Positions 5,813-13,497 of a stretch of 15,000 nt of DNA are shown here, piece by piece. A model generated the notes under the pieces. It was not told where the DNA came from. It searched no databases and was given only the letters and a program-made list of their open reading frames with translations. Source of the DNA: Deinococcus fonticola (GTDB lineage Bacteria; Deinococcota; Deinococci; Deinococcales; Deinococcaceae). The stretch is taken from the NCBI RefSeq assembly GCF_004634215.1, contig NZ_SMMH01000047.1, positions 1 through 15,000 on the forward strand. Reading direction: 5' to 3'. Positions within the stretch are counted from its first letter, which is position 1. Each line of letters opens with the position of its first letter. The position numbers and the translations under genes were made by a program.

Positions 5813-7543
5813 CTACTTCTTGCTGAGTTCCCGGATAAATGTGCCGGTAAAGCCGAAGCTGCGCATGGGGTTGAAGGTGGCGGACGTCACTCCCTTCAGG
5901 TTGCTGCGAAGGGCACGGACGCCCGTGTCGGCGGGCAGCACGATGTAGGGGCTCTGCTCGTAGGCGAGGTCAGCCACCTGCTTGTACAGCTTGCCCCGCC
6001 GGGCCGGATCGGTGGTTTGCTTGGCCTGCTCGATCCAGCGGTCGGCGCCCGCATCCTTCCAGTTGTTGGTGGGGTAGAAGAACCCTTTAGAGCTGTAGAA
6101 GGTGGTCATGAAGTTGTCCGGGTCGGCGTAATCCGCGCCCCAGCCCATAGGAATCATGACTTCCTCGGACTTCTGGAATTTCGCGCTTTGCTCCGACCAG
6201 GGTTCCACGTTGATGTTGATGCGGAATCTGGGGTTCAGGGCTTCGACATTCTGTTTCAGGAGTTCCAGCGCGACCTGCCCCAGGACATGCCCGGTGCGGT
6301 AGTTGGCATTGATGACGAAGCCGTTTTGCCACACCTGGCCGTCCCAGGCTTTCTTGAAGTACTCGGTGGCCTTCACGGGGTCGTAGGTGTAGGTTCTGGT
6401 GCCCGCCGAGTACCCGGGGAAGCTGTCTGGGAGCAGCATGGTGCGCACGGTGCCTTTGCTGCGCAGCACATCCCGGTTGAAGCGGTCGTAATCGAAGGCG
6501 TAGGCCATGGCCTTGCGGACGTTCACGTCACTGAAGAAATTGGCGGGGATGCCTTTGCCATCCAGTTTGCCGCTGCCCAGGGCGCTGGCGGACTTGACGT
6601 TGTTGTTCATGAAAAGGCCCTGCACGCCGGTGATGGGCAGGTTGTCCAGGATGACCACGCCCGGTTTCCCGCGCAGCTGCGCGTCCACGTTCGAGCGCGT
6701 GCCCGCTTCGATCAGGTCGGCGTCGCCTTTCAGGAAGGCCTGCTGGCGGGCCGCCAGTTCCCCGATTTTCTGCATGATGACGTTTTTGATGGCGGGCGCT
6801 CCACCCCAGTACGCCGTGTGCGCGGTCAGCAGCACGTTGTCTGCGTCGCGTTTCACGAGCCTGTAAGCGCCGGTGCCGCTGGCACTGCTGGCCAGCTTGC
6901 CGCCCGACAGGTCTTTGCCGGCCCAGTCCTTCCAGGTTTTCTCGGTGCCGTCCCACTCGCCCTGCCTGATGGCCCAGGCCCGGTCGATGACGCCCTGACC
7001 ACCGAAGGTCATCTTCGCCATGAACGCCGGATCGGGTTTGGGCAGCGTGAAGACCAGTTGCCCGGCCGCGTTGCATTTCACAGCGCCAGCGATTCTGGCC
7101 CAGGTGACGCTCTTGTCGTCCCTGGCGTTGGCCTGGGTACCCAGCAGCGACTCGGCAATGAACCAGTTGGCGCTGTCGGCGTTGTTCGTCACCAGGTTGC
7201 GGCGGTAGGTGTACTCGGCGTCCGCGCAGGTCATGGGGTTGCCGCTGTGAAACTTCACGCCCCGGCGCAGGTCGACCACCAGCGTCCGGCCCCCGTTGGT
7301 GTATATGGGCAACTTGCTGGCCAGCAGCGGCGTCATCTGCGTGAGGCTGCCGCCCTTATGCGTCCAGAGCGTCTCGTAGATGTTCTCGATCATCTGGAGG
7401 CTGAAGGTGTCGTAGGCCAGCCCCGGGTCGAGCGTGGTCACGGTGGCGGCCTGCTGAATCACCAGCGTGTCCTTCGGCGCGGCGGCGGAGGCGGCACCCA
7501 GCAGGGAAATGGAGACGACAGCCGTGGACAGCGTTTTTTTCAT
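5813..7543 (-). CDS. ABC transporter solute-binding protein, family 5
   Basis: This 576-residue exported protein is an extracytoplasmic binding protein of the peptide/nickel type (OppA/DppA-like). It begins with a signal peptide ([20 protein letters not shown]). Family 5 features include [20 protein letters not shown] after cleavage, [40 protein letters not shown] and [18 protein letters not shown]. It should capture oligopeptides or similar ligands for an ABC importer. No permease or ATPase gene lies beside it in this window, so it is an orphan here. AGGGGG stands 5 nt before the ATG. A possible -10 TAAGCT (7574-7579) upstream lacks a clear -35. The small secreted protein gene follows in the same unit. 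Confidence 0.93.
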   Translation of the reverse strand: MKKTLSTAVVSISLLGAASAAAPKDTLVIQQAATVTTLDPGLAYDTFSLQMIENIYETLWTHKGGSLTQMTPLLASKLPIYTNGGRTLVVDLRRGVKFHSGNPMTCADAEYTYRRNLVTNNADSANWFIAESLLGTQANARDDKSVTWARIAGAVKCNAAGQLVFTLPKPDPAFMAKMTFGGQGVIDRAWAIRQGEWDGTEKTWKDWAGKDLSGGKLASSASGTGAYRLVKRDADNVLLTAHTAYWGGAPAIKNVIMQKIGELAARQQAFLKGDADLIEAGTRSNVDAQLRGKPGVVILDNLPITGVQGLFMNNNVKSASALGSGKLDGKGIPANFFSDVNVRKAMAYAFDYDRFNRDVLRSKGTVRTMLLPDSFPGYSAGTRTYTYDPVKATEYFKKAWDGQVWQNGFVINANYRTGHVLGQVALELLKQNVEALNPRFRININVEPWSEQSAKFQKSEEVMIPMGWGADYADPDNFMTTFYSSKGFFYPTNNWKDAGADRWIEQAKQTTDPARRGKLYKQVADLAYEQSPYIVLPADTGVRALRSNLKGVTSATFNPMRSFGFTGTFIRELSKK

Positions 7544-7694
7544 GGAACCCCCTGAAATGGTGATGGTTCACTCAGCTTACACGTCCGACCTCATGAACAC
7601 ACTTCATCCCTAGAAGCGCCGGGAAGTGGCTCTTGAGGCCGGGTTCTCACTGGGAAAAACGTCTTATCATTTCCCCGCAACAGACACTCCTTGT
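7544..7694. other. Spacer between MMPL and binding-protein genes
   Basis: A 151-bp spacer between two minus-strand genes. No intrinsic terminator with a stem and T-run was found after the MMPL gene, so read-through into the binding-protein gene cannot be excluded. A TAAGCT (minus, 7574-7579) about 30 nt before the binding-protein ATG is the best promoter candidate. Confidence 0.35.
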
Positions 7695-9917
7695 TCAGTG
7701 TTCCAGGTGCATCTGCGGCAACCGCCTATCCAGCCACCCCGGCAGCCACCAGTTCCAGCGTCCGGCAAGTTTCAGGAAACTGGGCACCAGCACCAGCCGC
7801 ACCAGTGTGGCGTCGAGCAGCACGGCGACGGCCAGGCCCAGGCCGATGCTCTTGCTGGCGATGACGCGCCCGAACACGAAGGCCCCGAACACGATGAACA
7901 TGATGATGGCGGCGCTGGTGATGATGCGGGCGGTGTGACCGATGGCTTCCACGACGGCTTCGTCGTTGCTTTTGCCCCTCAGGTGTTCCTCCTGCACGCG
8001 CGAGAGCAGGAAGATCTCGTAGTCCATGCTGAGGCCGAACATCACCGCGAACAGCATTACGGGCAGCGACGCGTCGATGATGCCCACGTCCACCGGAATG
8101 CCCAGCGGCGCGGCCAGCAGGCCGTTCTGCACGATTTCCGTGACGACGCCGGCGGCGGCCCCGACAGTCAGGGCGTTGGTCAGGATGCTCTTGAGGGGAA
8201 TCAGCAGGCTGCGAAAAGCCACCAGCAGCAGCAGGAAGGTTCCGGCAAACACGGCCGCCACGACGGTGGGAAGCGCGCCCGTAATCTGGTGGCTCCACTC
8301 CTTTTCGCCGATGGGGGCGCCGCCCAGCAGATACCTGTACCCGCTGCGGCTGAGCACGTCGCGGATGCGTTCCTCGTGCTCGGCAATCTGGTCGGCCCGC
8401 AGGGTATCGCTGGGCACCACCGTCACGCGCAGGTACTGCCGATCCTGACTGAAGGAGCGGCGCGTCAGGGCGCTGAGGGCGCCGATGGCCTCGGCGTTGC
8501 TGGTGTTGCCGCCCAGGTCGGCGGACGTCACGAAGGGACTCAGGACGCCCCTGGTGTCGGGCAGCGCACGCAGTTCCTCGACCAGTTGCTGAAATTTACG
8601 ACGATCATCCGGGCCGTAGCGCCTTCCTTCCAGGTCGAGCACCACCTCGAACTGGCTGAGCAGCCCGCCCGCGCCCAGCTTCCGGACATCGGCCAGCGCG
8701 TCGCGGCTTTCCACACCGGGAACGATGCCCCACGCGCCCGAGTACCCGACCCGCATCCCCCAGGCCGGAATGGAGAGCAGCAGCAGCAGCGCGCTCGACA
8801 GCCCGAACGCCAGCCAGGGGCGGGCCGTGACGCGCCGCGCGAAGGCCGTCCACCCGGCAGAAGCCTCACCCGACTGCGCCCAGCCGATTTTCAGGACGCG
8901 CGGGCTGTTGACCCGTTCGCCCAGCAGCGTCAGCATGGCCGGCAGCGCCGTGATGCTGGCCAGCACCGTCAGCAATACCACCAGCACCCCGCCGATGCCG
9001 ATGCTGCGCACAAAGGTCACGTGGGGAATAATCAGGCCCGCCATGGCAATTGCCACCGTCAGGCCGCTGAAGCCCACGCTGCGTCCCGCCGACAGCACCG
9101 TGCGGGCCGACGCGGCGCGGCTGTCGCCGTTCATCCGGCGCAGTTCCTCACGGAAACGGTTGACCATCAAGAGGGCGTAATCGATGCCCGCGCCCAGTCC
9201 CAGCATGGTGATGACGCTCTGCGCGAAGGTGCTAACCTCCATCAGGAAGGTCAGGCCGTACAGGCCCGCCATCGCCACCGTGATGCTCAGCACCCCCACG
9301 ATCAGGGGCAAGCCGGTGGCCACCAGCGCCCCGAACACCAGCAGCAGCAGCGCCGCGATCAGGGGCAGCGCCACGAACTCGCTGCGCTTGGTGTCCTTTT
9401 CTGCGAACTCCGTGAAGTCGTCCGCGATGGCCTGTCCGCCCGTGACGCGCACGTCCAGCGCCGGGGACTTCACTTTCTGCGCGTACTGCCGGATGGCCCG
9501 CACGCTCTGGGTCGCGCCGTCGTTCAGGGGAATCTGCGCGATGGTCAGGCCCATCACCGCGTCGGCCGATTGCGTGGACAGCGTGCCAGCGTTGCGCGCC
9601 TCCACCACCTGCGACACGCCCTGCACGTCTTTCAGGCCCTCGATGAATTTCGCGTAGTTGGCCTGACCCTCCGGCGTGCTTAAAGGCGGATTGGAGCGCG
9701 TGATCAGCAGGGCCATGTTGGTGTCTTTCTCCCTGAATTTATCGCGCAGCAGGGTGATCACGCGGCTGCTTTCGGTGTCGCTCAGGGTGCCCGCCGCATT
9801 CGCCGTGAGGGCCGACGGGGCCCTGGCCGCCAGCGGAACACTGAGGAGTGCCGCGACCAGCCACACGATCAACACGGCCCAGGGATGACGGGAAACCAGA
9901 CGGGAAAGCAGCTGCAC
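7695..9917 (-). CDS. MMPL-family RND transporter
   Basis: This is a large inner-membrane transporter of the MmpL/YdfJ type, likely driven by the proton gradient and exporting a lipid, drug or other hydrophobic compound; the substrate is unknown. With the chosen start it has 740 residues in two similar halves. Each half has one helix, a large external loop and five helices. Hallmarks are [20 protein letters not shown] at the N-terminus, [20 protein letters not shown] in the first half and the matching [20 protein letters not shown] in the second. The GTG at 9917 is chosen because a TACAGT box ends 6 nt upstream; an ATG at 9935 would add six residues but lies upstream of the implied transcription start and has no Shine-Dalgarno. 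An insertion element lies immediately upstream. Confidence 0.92.
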   Translation of the reverse strand: MQLLSRLVSRHPWAVLIVWLVAALLSVPLAARAPSALTANAAGTLSDTESSRVITLLRDKFREKDTNMALLITRSNPPLSTPEGQANYAKFIEGLKDVQGVSQVVEARNAGTLSTQSADAVMGLTIAQIPLNDGATQSVRAIRQYAQKVKSPALDVRVTGGQAIADDFTEFAEKDTKRSEFVALPLIAALLLLVFGALVATGLPLIVGVLSITVAMAGLYGLTFLMEVSTFAQSVITMLGLGAGIDYALLMVNRFREELRRMNGDSRAASARTVLSAGRSVGFSGLTVAIAMAGLIIPHVTFVRSIGIGGVLVVLLTVLASITALPAMLTLLGERVNSPRVLKIGWAQSGEASAGWTAFARRVTARPWLAFGLSSALLLLLSIPAWGMRVGYSGAWGIVPGVESRDALADVRKLGAGGLLSQFEVVLDLEGRRYGPDDRRKFQQLVEELRALPDTRGVLSPFVTSADLGGNTSNAEAIGALSALTRRSFSQDRQYLRVTVVPSDTLRADQIAEHEERIRDVLSRSGYRYLLGGAPIGEKEWSHQITGALPTVVAAVFAGTFLLLLVAFRSLLIPLKSILTNALTVGAAAGVVTEIVQNGLLAAPLGIPVDVGIIDASLPVMLFAVMFGLSMDYEIFLLSRVQEEHLRGKSNDEAVVEAIGHTARIITSAAIIMFIVFGAFVFGRVIASKSIGLGLAVAVLLDATLVRLVLVPSFLKLAGRWNWWLPGWLDRRLPQMHLEH

Positions 9918-9923
9918 CCGTGA

Positions 9924-9929
9924 ACTGTA
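9924..9929 (-). promoter_or_regulatory. Probable -10 box of the MMPL gene
   Basis: TACAGT on the minus strand ends 6 nt before the GTG at 9917, a leaderless arrangement. The -35 position (9947-9952, CTGCGT) is weak. The end of the insertion element (about 9966) lies only some 14 bp beyond it, so the element may have cut off, or replaced, upstream control sequences. Confidence 0.45.
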
Positions 9930-9965
9930 GAACATTTGGCAAAAGAACGCAGTGCTTTTTGTCCG

Positions 9966-9980
9966 AGCGGAGATTCCGTC
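9966..9980 (+). repeat. Right-end inverted repeat of the IS110-type element
   Basis: AGCGGAGATTCCGTC matches, in inverse orientation, 14 of 15 bases at 11067-11081. It lies 8 nt beyond the transposase stop codon. Confidence 0.7.
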
Positions 9981-9987
9981 TTGAAAG

Positions 9988-10965
9988 TCAAGCGGTAAAA
10001 GATTCCAGTGAAGGAAGTCCGTGGGTGGCGTTGTAAGGTCGACGGGATGACCAGACCCCATAAATCTGCTGGGCTAATTTACGCATCGCTGCTCCCAGCG
10101 CGGATTTCTTGGGGTGTCCTTTCGCCACGAGGCGGTCATACAGCGCTTGCACCTGGGCGTTATACCGGGTGGCCTGCATCGCAGGGAAGTACAACGCTGT
10201 TCTGAGGCGTTTGGAACCGAGTTTCGACATCCGAGCCTTCTTATGAACACTCGTCCCAGACGAGTGTTCTCTTGGCGTAACCCCAAAAAATGCCGCAAAG
10301 GACGCCGCGTGATCAAAAAGGCTGATGTCAATCCGTGCCACCAGGCGCGTCGCCGTCAGTTCTCCAACACCTGGAATCGTGCAAAGCAATTCGATTTCTT
10401 CACGCAAACACGGCGTTTTGTCGCATAGATGTCCTTGTTCCCGCTTCAATGCGTCAATTTCCTGCTTGATAAACGCTTCTTCGCGTTCAAGTGAAGCCAG
10501 AACACTTGGGTTCTGGCAGTGTTCGCGGCGTTGCCGATGTTGACGAAGGCTTTCCTCCAGTTCGTCCAGGCGGTCTTGCAGGTCTTTCAGAGCCACCCGC
10601 TCCTGAGCGGGTGGCTGCCACACCGGCAAAGTTTCCTTCTCACCAAACTCGGCAATCAACCGAGCGTCCGCCTTGTCTGTTTTTCCACGGCTCAGACGAC
10701 TTTCACCGTATGCCTTAATGCGCTTTGGATTGACCACACTGACCCGATAGCGGTGCTGATGCAAAAATTGCGCCACGTTCAGGTGGTATGGCCCAGTTGA
10801 TTCCATGCAGACCCATCCAGTCTGTTCACCGTGTTTTTTCAACCAAGCGTGCAATTTGTGATGCCCAGTCGCTGTGTTTGGGAACTCGTGATCAAGTTCT
10901 ATGCCGCTGTCTGCCAGCCTTACACACACCGCTAAAGTGGCTTTGCTGACATCAATTCCGATCAT
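9988..10965 (-). CDS. IS110-family transposase (DEDD recombinase)
   Basis: This recombinase moves the element by an RNA-guided mechanism in the IS110 family. The 325-residue product starts [15 protein letters not shown], the RuvC-like DEDD domain. Likely acidic residues are Asp5, Glu55 (CMESTGPYH), Asp97 and Asp100 ([15 protein letters not shown]). A charged coiled coil spans about 122-180. The C-terminal Transposase_20 domain begins [20 protein letters not shown] and contains [20 protein letters not shown], where Ser235 or Ser236 should be the catalytic serine. ATG 10965 is preceded by AAAGGAG at 8-nt spacing. The gene appears intact, with no frameshift. It contains three perfect hairpins (listed separately). 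Codon use is less GC-biased than in neighbouring genes. Confidence 0.96.
   Translation of the reverse strand: MIGIDVSKATLAVCVRLADSGIELDHEFPNTATGHHKLHAWLKKHGEQTGWVCMESTGPYHLNVAQFLHQHRYRVSVVNPKRIKAYGESRLSRGKTDKADARLIAEFGEKETLPVWQPPAQERVALKDLQDRLDELEESLRQHRQRREHCQNPSVLASLEREEAFIKQEIDALKREQGHLCDKTPCLREEIELLCTIPGVGELTATRLVARIDISLFDHAASFAAFFGVTPREHSSGTSVHKKARMSKLGSKRLRTALYFPAMQATRYNAQVQALYDRLVAKGHPKKSALGAAMRKLAQQIYGVWSSRRPYNATHGLPSLESFTA
10245..10269 (-). repeat. Perfect 11-bp hairpin inside the transposase gene
   Basis: GAACACTCGTC (10245-10255) and GACGAGTGTTC (10259-10269) are perfect reverse complements around a 3-nt loop. The sequence encodes EHSSGTSV, the segment with the predicted catalytic serine (residues 233-240). 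Confidence 0.7.
10496..10517 (-). repeat. Perfect 8-bp hairpin inside the transposase gene
   Basis: GCCAGAAC (10496-10503) and GTTCTGGC (10510-10517) pair perfectly around a 6-nt loop, within the codons of the coiled-coil region. Confidence 0.5.
10591..10616 (-). repeat. Perfect 11-bp hairpin inside the transposase gene
   Basis: AGCCACCCGCT (10591-10601) and AGCGGGTGGCT (10606-10616) are perfect reverse complements around a 4-nt loop, CCTG, whose outer bases can also pair. It encodes QPPAQERVA, between the DEDD domain and the coiled coil. Confidence 0.7.
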
Positions 10966-11101
10966 GTTGTACGCTCCTTTTGGGAACAGCACACGCGAGG
11001 ATCAGGCTTGTATGCAGGCTCTTGTGGCCTCAGATTCCGTTCGATCTGCGTGCGTGTGAAGTGGGGGACGCAATCTCCGCTTCAGATTCGTTGATCTGGC
11101 G
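10966..11101 (-). ncRNA. Candidate bridge/seek RNA region of the IS110-type element
   Basis: IS110-group elements encode a structured guide RNA in the non-coding end upstream of the transposase; this is the only non-coding space in the element. A 22-23 nt imperfect direct repeat, sharing TCAGATTC, GTT and GATCTG, occurs at 11028-11050 and 11080-11101. The right end shares AGATTCCGT (9971-9979) with the first copy and AGCGGAGATT with the segment at 11067-11081. An RNA read from the minus strand could therefore pair with both strands of the element ends, as donor guides do. Exact RNA limits and promoter are not determined, and the RNA could start further out, up to about 11180. Confidence 0.4.
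11067..11081 (-). repeat. Left-end inverted repeat of the IS110-type element
   Basis: Minus-strand AGCGGAGATTGCGTC, one mismatch from the right-end copy at 9966-9980. It lies 101 nt upstream of the transposase start. Confidence 0.65.
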
Positions 11102-11143
11102 AGTAACGGGCGTTCACCCCACTCCGTTCCCAGCAACCGTCGC

Positions 11144-11175
11144 TGCGGGCGTCAGGGATTAGCCTGACGCCCGCA
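11144..11175. repeat. Strong 13-bp perfect hairpin outside the IS left end
   Basis: TGCGGGCGTCAGG (11144-11156) and CCTGACGCCCGCA (11163-11175) pair perfectly around the 6-nt loop GATTAG. No T-run follows on either strand, so it is not an ordinary terminator. It may be a REP-like intergenic repeat, the insertion target of the element, or part of its left end. Confidence 0.6.
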
Positions 11176-11375
11176 ACATACAAGCGAGTGAATTTAAACG
11201 GGCAGGACGAAGAATGGAGTCATATGGGGTGCCGTTCCACGTATGACGGAATTCGGAAACCTGCTCCAGGGGATTGACCCTGGCAAAAGCGTGACAGAGG
11301 GCGGCTCCGCTCAGGCCAGCTGGATAGGCGCTACACTTGCCCCTTCAGCCCCCGCCCTTTCAAGGAGGAGTCCTT
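11176..11375. other. Intergenic stretch upstream of dacB
   Basis: No gene is seen here. It contains two further dyads: GTCATATGG with CCA and TATGAC (11219-11247, imperfect) and CCAGGG-gattga-CCCTGG (11266-11283, perfect). The dacB promoter and ribosome binding site are at its right end. Confidence 0.45.
11332..11337 (+). promoter_or_regulatory. Probable -10 box of dacB
   Basis: TACACT lies 38 nt before the dacB ATG, leaving room for a short leader with the strong ribosome binding site AAGGAGGAG (11362-11370). The -35 position at 17-bp spacing reads GCTCAG and is weak. Confidence 0.45.
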
Positions 11376-12725
11376 ATGCGTCAGCGTTCTGCCCTCGCCG
11401 CTTTCGTTATGCTCACGGCTGTCATGCCTTCCGTCTCTTCCGCTCAGAATGCGGCCGATCCGCTGACCATCCTGGAACGCGGCCCGCGCAAGGCCGACGG
11501 CACCCCCGCCGCCCGCGCCCACGTGGGCGCCCTGGTGCAAGACGCCCTGACGGGCGAGGAACTGCTGGCGTGGCATGACACGGACGCCTTCACGCCCGCC
11601 AGCACCACCAAGGTCATCACGACGGCGGCGGCCCTCTACACCCTGGGGGCAGACTTTACCTTCAAGACGGCAGTGCTCGCGCCTGCGGCCAGCGGTGAAC
11701 GGGTGGAACACCTCACCCTGCGCGGCACGGGTGACCCCACCCTGCGCGAGAAAGGCGAGGGGAACACCCTGGAAACGCTGGCCAAAGCGGTGGCGGCCCG
11801 GGGCATCCGGGCCGTGGGCGAGGTGCGGGTGGATGATTTCGCGTTCGGTCAGGCCCGCTGGGGCAACGGCTGGATGTGGGATGACACCGAATTTCCGCTG
11901 GGGGCCCTGCGCCTGGACAGCGACGACGGCACGTATCTGCGCCTGGTGGTGGACAGCGAAGAAGCCAAAGCGGGCCTGCAACCCAACCCGGCCCTGCTGA
12001 CCGACGCCAGCAGCCTGGCCCTCAGCGTCGGAGAGCGGTTGGCGGCCCTGCTGCGGGCCAGCGGAGTGGAAGTCGGTTCGGTAAAGCGGGCGAAAGCCGA
12101 GGGAGGCGACACCCCTGTGGCCGAAGTTTCCTCGGCGCCGTTGGGAACCCTGATTCGCCTGACGAACAAACCCAGCGACAACATCTACGCCGAGCAGCTG
12201 CGGGCGGCCCTGGGCGTCGGGGCGGACGGCACGCCCAGCAGCGAGACCAGCGCCAGTCGAACCACCGGCACTTTTCTGAAAACCGCCGGATACGCCGGCG
12301 ACGATTACCGCCTGCGCGACGGCAGCGGCCTGACCCGTTACAACCTGCTGACCCCGCGCCTGCTGAACACCGTGCTGCGGTTTGCCTACGTGAACCCGCC
12401 CGGCACCACACTGTCCGCCGCCGAAGCCTTCAAACAGAAGAAGAATCTGTTTATCGAGAGCCTGCCCGTTGCGGGAACAGGGGACGCCACCCCCGAAGCG
12501 AAGGAGAACGGCGGCACGCTCAGGAACCGCCTGAAAGACGCGGGGCTGGATGTCCGGGCCAAGACCGGCAGCATGACCGGCGTGGCCAGCCTCAGCGGTT
12601 ACCTCACGGCCCGGAGCGGGCGGGTGCTGGCCTTCACGCTGATGATGGACAATTACCCCGCCGGAATCAGCGACCTGAACCGCTGGCAGGACGAACTGGT
12701 TCAGGCGCTCGCCGCGAAGTACTGA
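11376..12725 (+). CDS. dacB: D-alanyl-D-alanine carboxypeptidase/endopeptidase (PBP4 type)
   Basis: A low-molecular-mass penicillin-binding protein of the S13 family that trims or opens peptidoglycan cross-links outside the cytoplasmic membrane. The 449-residue product starts with a signal peptide (MRQRSALAAFVMLTAVMPSV, cleavage near SSAQ). The three active-site motifs are present: SxxK as Ser76-Thr-Thr-Lys79 in TPASTTKV, SxN as Ser267-Asp-Asn269 in KPSDNIYAEQ, and KTG at 396-398 in RAKTGSMTG. The long insert between SxxK and SxN, with LRGTGDPTL, is typical of PBP4. ATG 11376 has AAGGAGGAG at 5-nt spacing. It is followed by a weak terminator and then the two-component genes; a functional link is possible but unproven. 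Confidence 0.94.
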   Translation: MRQRSALAAFVMLTAVMPSVSSAQNAADPLTILERGPRKADGTPAARAHVGALVQDALTGEELLAWHDTDAFTPASTTKVITTAAALYTLGADFTFKTAVLAPAASGERVEHLTLRGTGDPTLREKGEGNTLETLAKAVAARGIRAVGEVRVDDFAFGQARWGNGWMWDDTEFPLGALRLDSDDGTYLRLVVDSEEAKAGLQPNPALLTDASSLALSVGERLAALLRASGVEVGSVKRAKAEGGDTPVAEVSSAPLGTLIRLTNKPSDNIYAEQLRAALGVGADGTPSSETSASRTTGTFLKTAGYAGDDYRLRDGSGLTRYNLLTPRLLNTVLRFAYVNPPGTTLSAAEAFKQKKNLFIESLPVAGTGDATPEAKENGGTLRNRLKDAGLDVRAKTGSMTGVASLSGYLTARSGRVLAFTLMMDNYPAGISDLNRWQDELVQALAAKY

Positions 12726-12736
12726 GGGAAGTGGCC

Positions 12737-12768
12737 CTGAGCACAGGTACAAAAACTCAGCCCTTTTT
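12737..12768 (+). terminator. Possible terminator after dacB
   Basis: CTGAG (12737-12741) can pair with CTCAG (12756-12760) and is followed by CCCTTTTT. The stem is short and the loop is 14 nt, so this is a weak prediction. Confidence 0.35.
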
Positions 12769-12790
12769 ACCCTGGCTTAACGGCCGCGCC

Positions 12791-12796
12791 TACACT
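12791..12796 (+). promoter_or_regulatory. Leaderless promoter of the two-component operon
   Basis: TACACT ends 7 nt before the ATG at 12804, with no Shine-Dalgarno between. A TTTACC (12766-12771) at 19-bp spacing is the best -35 candidate; it lies in the T-run of the possible dacB terminator. Confidence 0.5.
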
Positions 12797-12803
12797 GTTC
12801 CCC

Positions 12804-13466
12804 ATGAGGCTGCTGTTTGTCGAGGATGACCCGCGCATTGCGGAACCCACGCTGGGCGCCCTGCGTGAGGCCGGGTACGCGGTCACGTGGGCGCAGACCG
12901 GGCCGGACGGCCTCGAGCAGGGCATGCTGGGCGATTTCCCGTTGATGATTCTGGATGTCATGCTGCCAGGCATGGACGGCTTTGAGCTGGCCCGTGAACT
13001 GCGCGGCAACGGCGTGGAGTCCTCGATTCTGTTCCTGACTGCGCGGGGTGAGGTGGCCGACCGCGTGGAAGGCCTGGATCTGGGCGGGGACGCTTACATG
13101 GTCAAGCCTTTTGCCGTGCCGGAACTGCTGGCGAACCTGCGGGCCCTGTCGCGCCGGGAGCGCGGTCAGGCGCTGCCCCGCGTGACCTTTGGTGCAGGGC
13201 GCGGCAGCATCGACACGGTGGCCCGCACCGTCACCTGGGACAGTCAGGAGGCCGCCACCACCGCCCGCGAGTACGCCCTGCTCGAAGCCCTGGCCTTGAC
13301 GCCGGAACGCTGGTTCACGCGCGAGGAACTGCTCGACCGGGTGTGGGGGCCGGAATTCGACGGCGAGTCGCGGATTGTGGACGTGTACGTGCGTTACCTG
13401 CGGCGCAAACTGGCCCCAGAAGCCATCAACAGCGAGCGTGGCCGTGGATACCGCGTCCAGAAGTGA
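12804..13466 (+). CDS. OmpR/PhoB-family response regulator
   Basis: A DNA-binding response regulator of 220 residues. The receiver domain has the acidic pair in [10 protein letters not shown] (residues 4-12), the phosphoacceptor Asp51 in [11 protein letters not shown], Thr79 and Lys101 in MVKPF. The winged-helix output domain follows, with [27 protein letters not shown] and the C-terminal [12 protein letters not shown] and RGYRV. It should be phosphorylated by the kinase encoded next, 27 nt downstream in the same direction. The signal and target genes cannot be read from the sequence. The start codon follows a TACACT box by 7 nt without a Shine-Dalgarno. Confidence 0.96.
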   Translation: MRLLFVEDDPRIAEPTLGALREAGYAVTWAQTGPDGLEQGMLGDFPLMILDVMLPGMDGFELARELRGNGVESSILFLTARGEVADRVEGLDLGGDAYMVKPFAVPELLANLRALSRRERGQALPRVTFGAGRGSIDTVARTVTWDSQEAATTAREYALLEALALTPERWFTREELLDRVWGPEFDGESRIVDVYVRYLRRKLAPEAINSERGRGYRVQK

Positions 13467-13471
13467 AGTGA

Positions 13472-13497
13472 TGGCCCTCTATGGTGGCCCTCTATGG
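13472..13497 (+). repeat. 13-bp tandem duplication at the kinase start
   Basis: TGGCCCTCTATGG occurs twice, head to tail and without mismatch (13472-13484 and 13485-13497). It spans the kinase start codon and creates extra ATG codons at 13471 and 13481 in other frames. Confidence 0.8.

Larger units (their letters stand above)
9966..11081 (-). mobile_element. IS110-superfamily insertion element
   Basis: A DEDD transposase gene is flanked by a 15-bp inverted repeat with one mismatch: AGCGGAGATTCCGTC (9966-9980) and the complement of AGCGGAGATTGCGTC (11067-11081). The region is visibly less GC-rich than its neighbours, suggesting recent arrival. Inverted repeats near the ends are a feature of the IS1111 branch, but here the long non-coding end is upstream of the transposase (101 nt to the repeat) and only 8 nt separate the stop codon from the other repeat, which is the IS110 layout. 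True ends probably lie a few bases outside the repeats, and the left end could extend further, to about 11100-11180. No target duplication is seen, as expected for this superfamily. Confidence 0.75.

Noticed and set aside
5579..7555. 658-codon open frame on the plus strand
   Set aside because: It is antisense to the binding-protein gene, rich in Gly, Val, His and Arg, with no domain. Long antisense frames are expected opposite GC-rich genes.
7626..9683. 685-codon open frame on the plus strand
   Set aside because: Antisense to the MMPL gene, with His/Gln/Arg-rich low-complexity composition and no recognisable domain. The MMPL reading has clear membrane helices and motifs.
11331..12752. 473-codon open frame on the minus strand
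   Set aside because: Antisense to dacB, which has all three penicillin-binding motifs. The minus frame has none.
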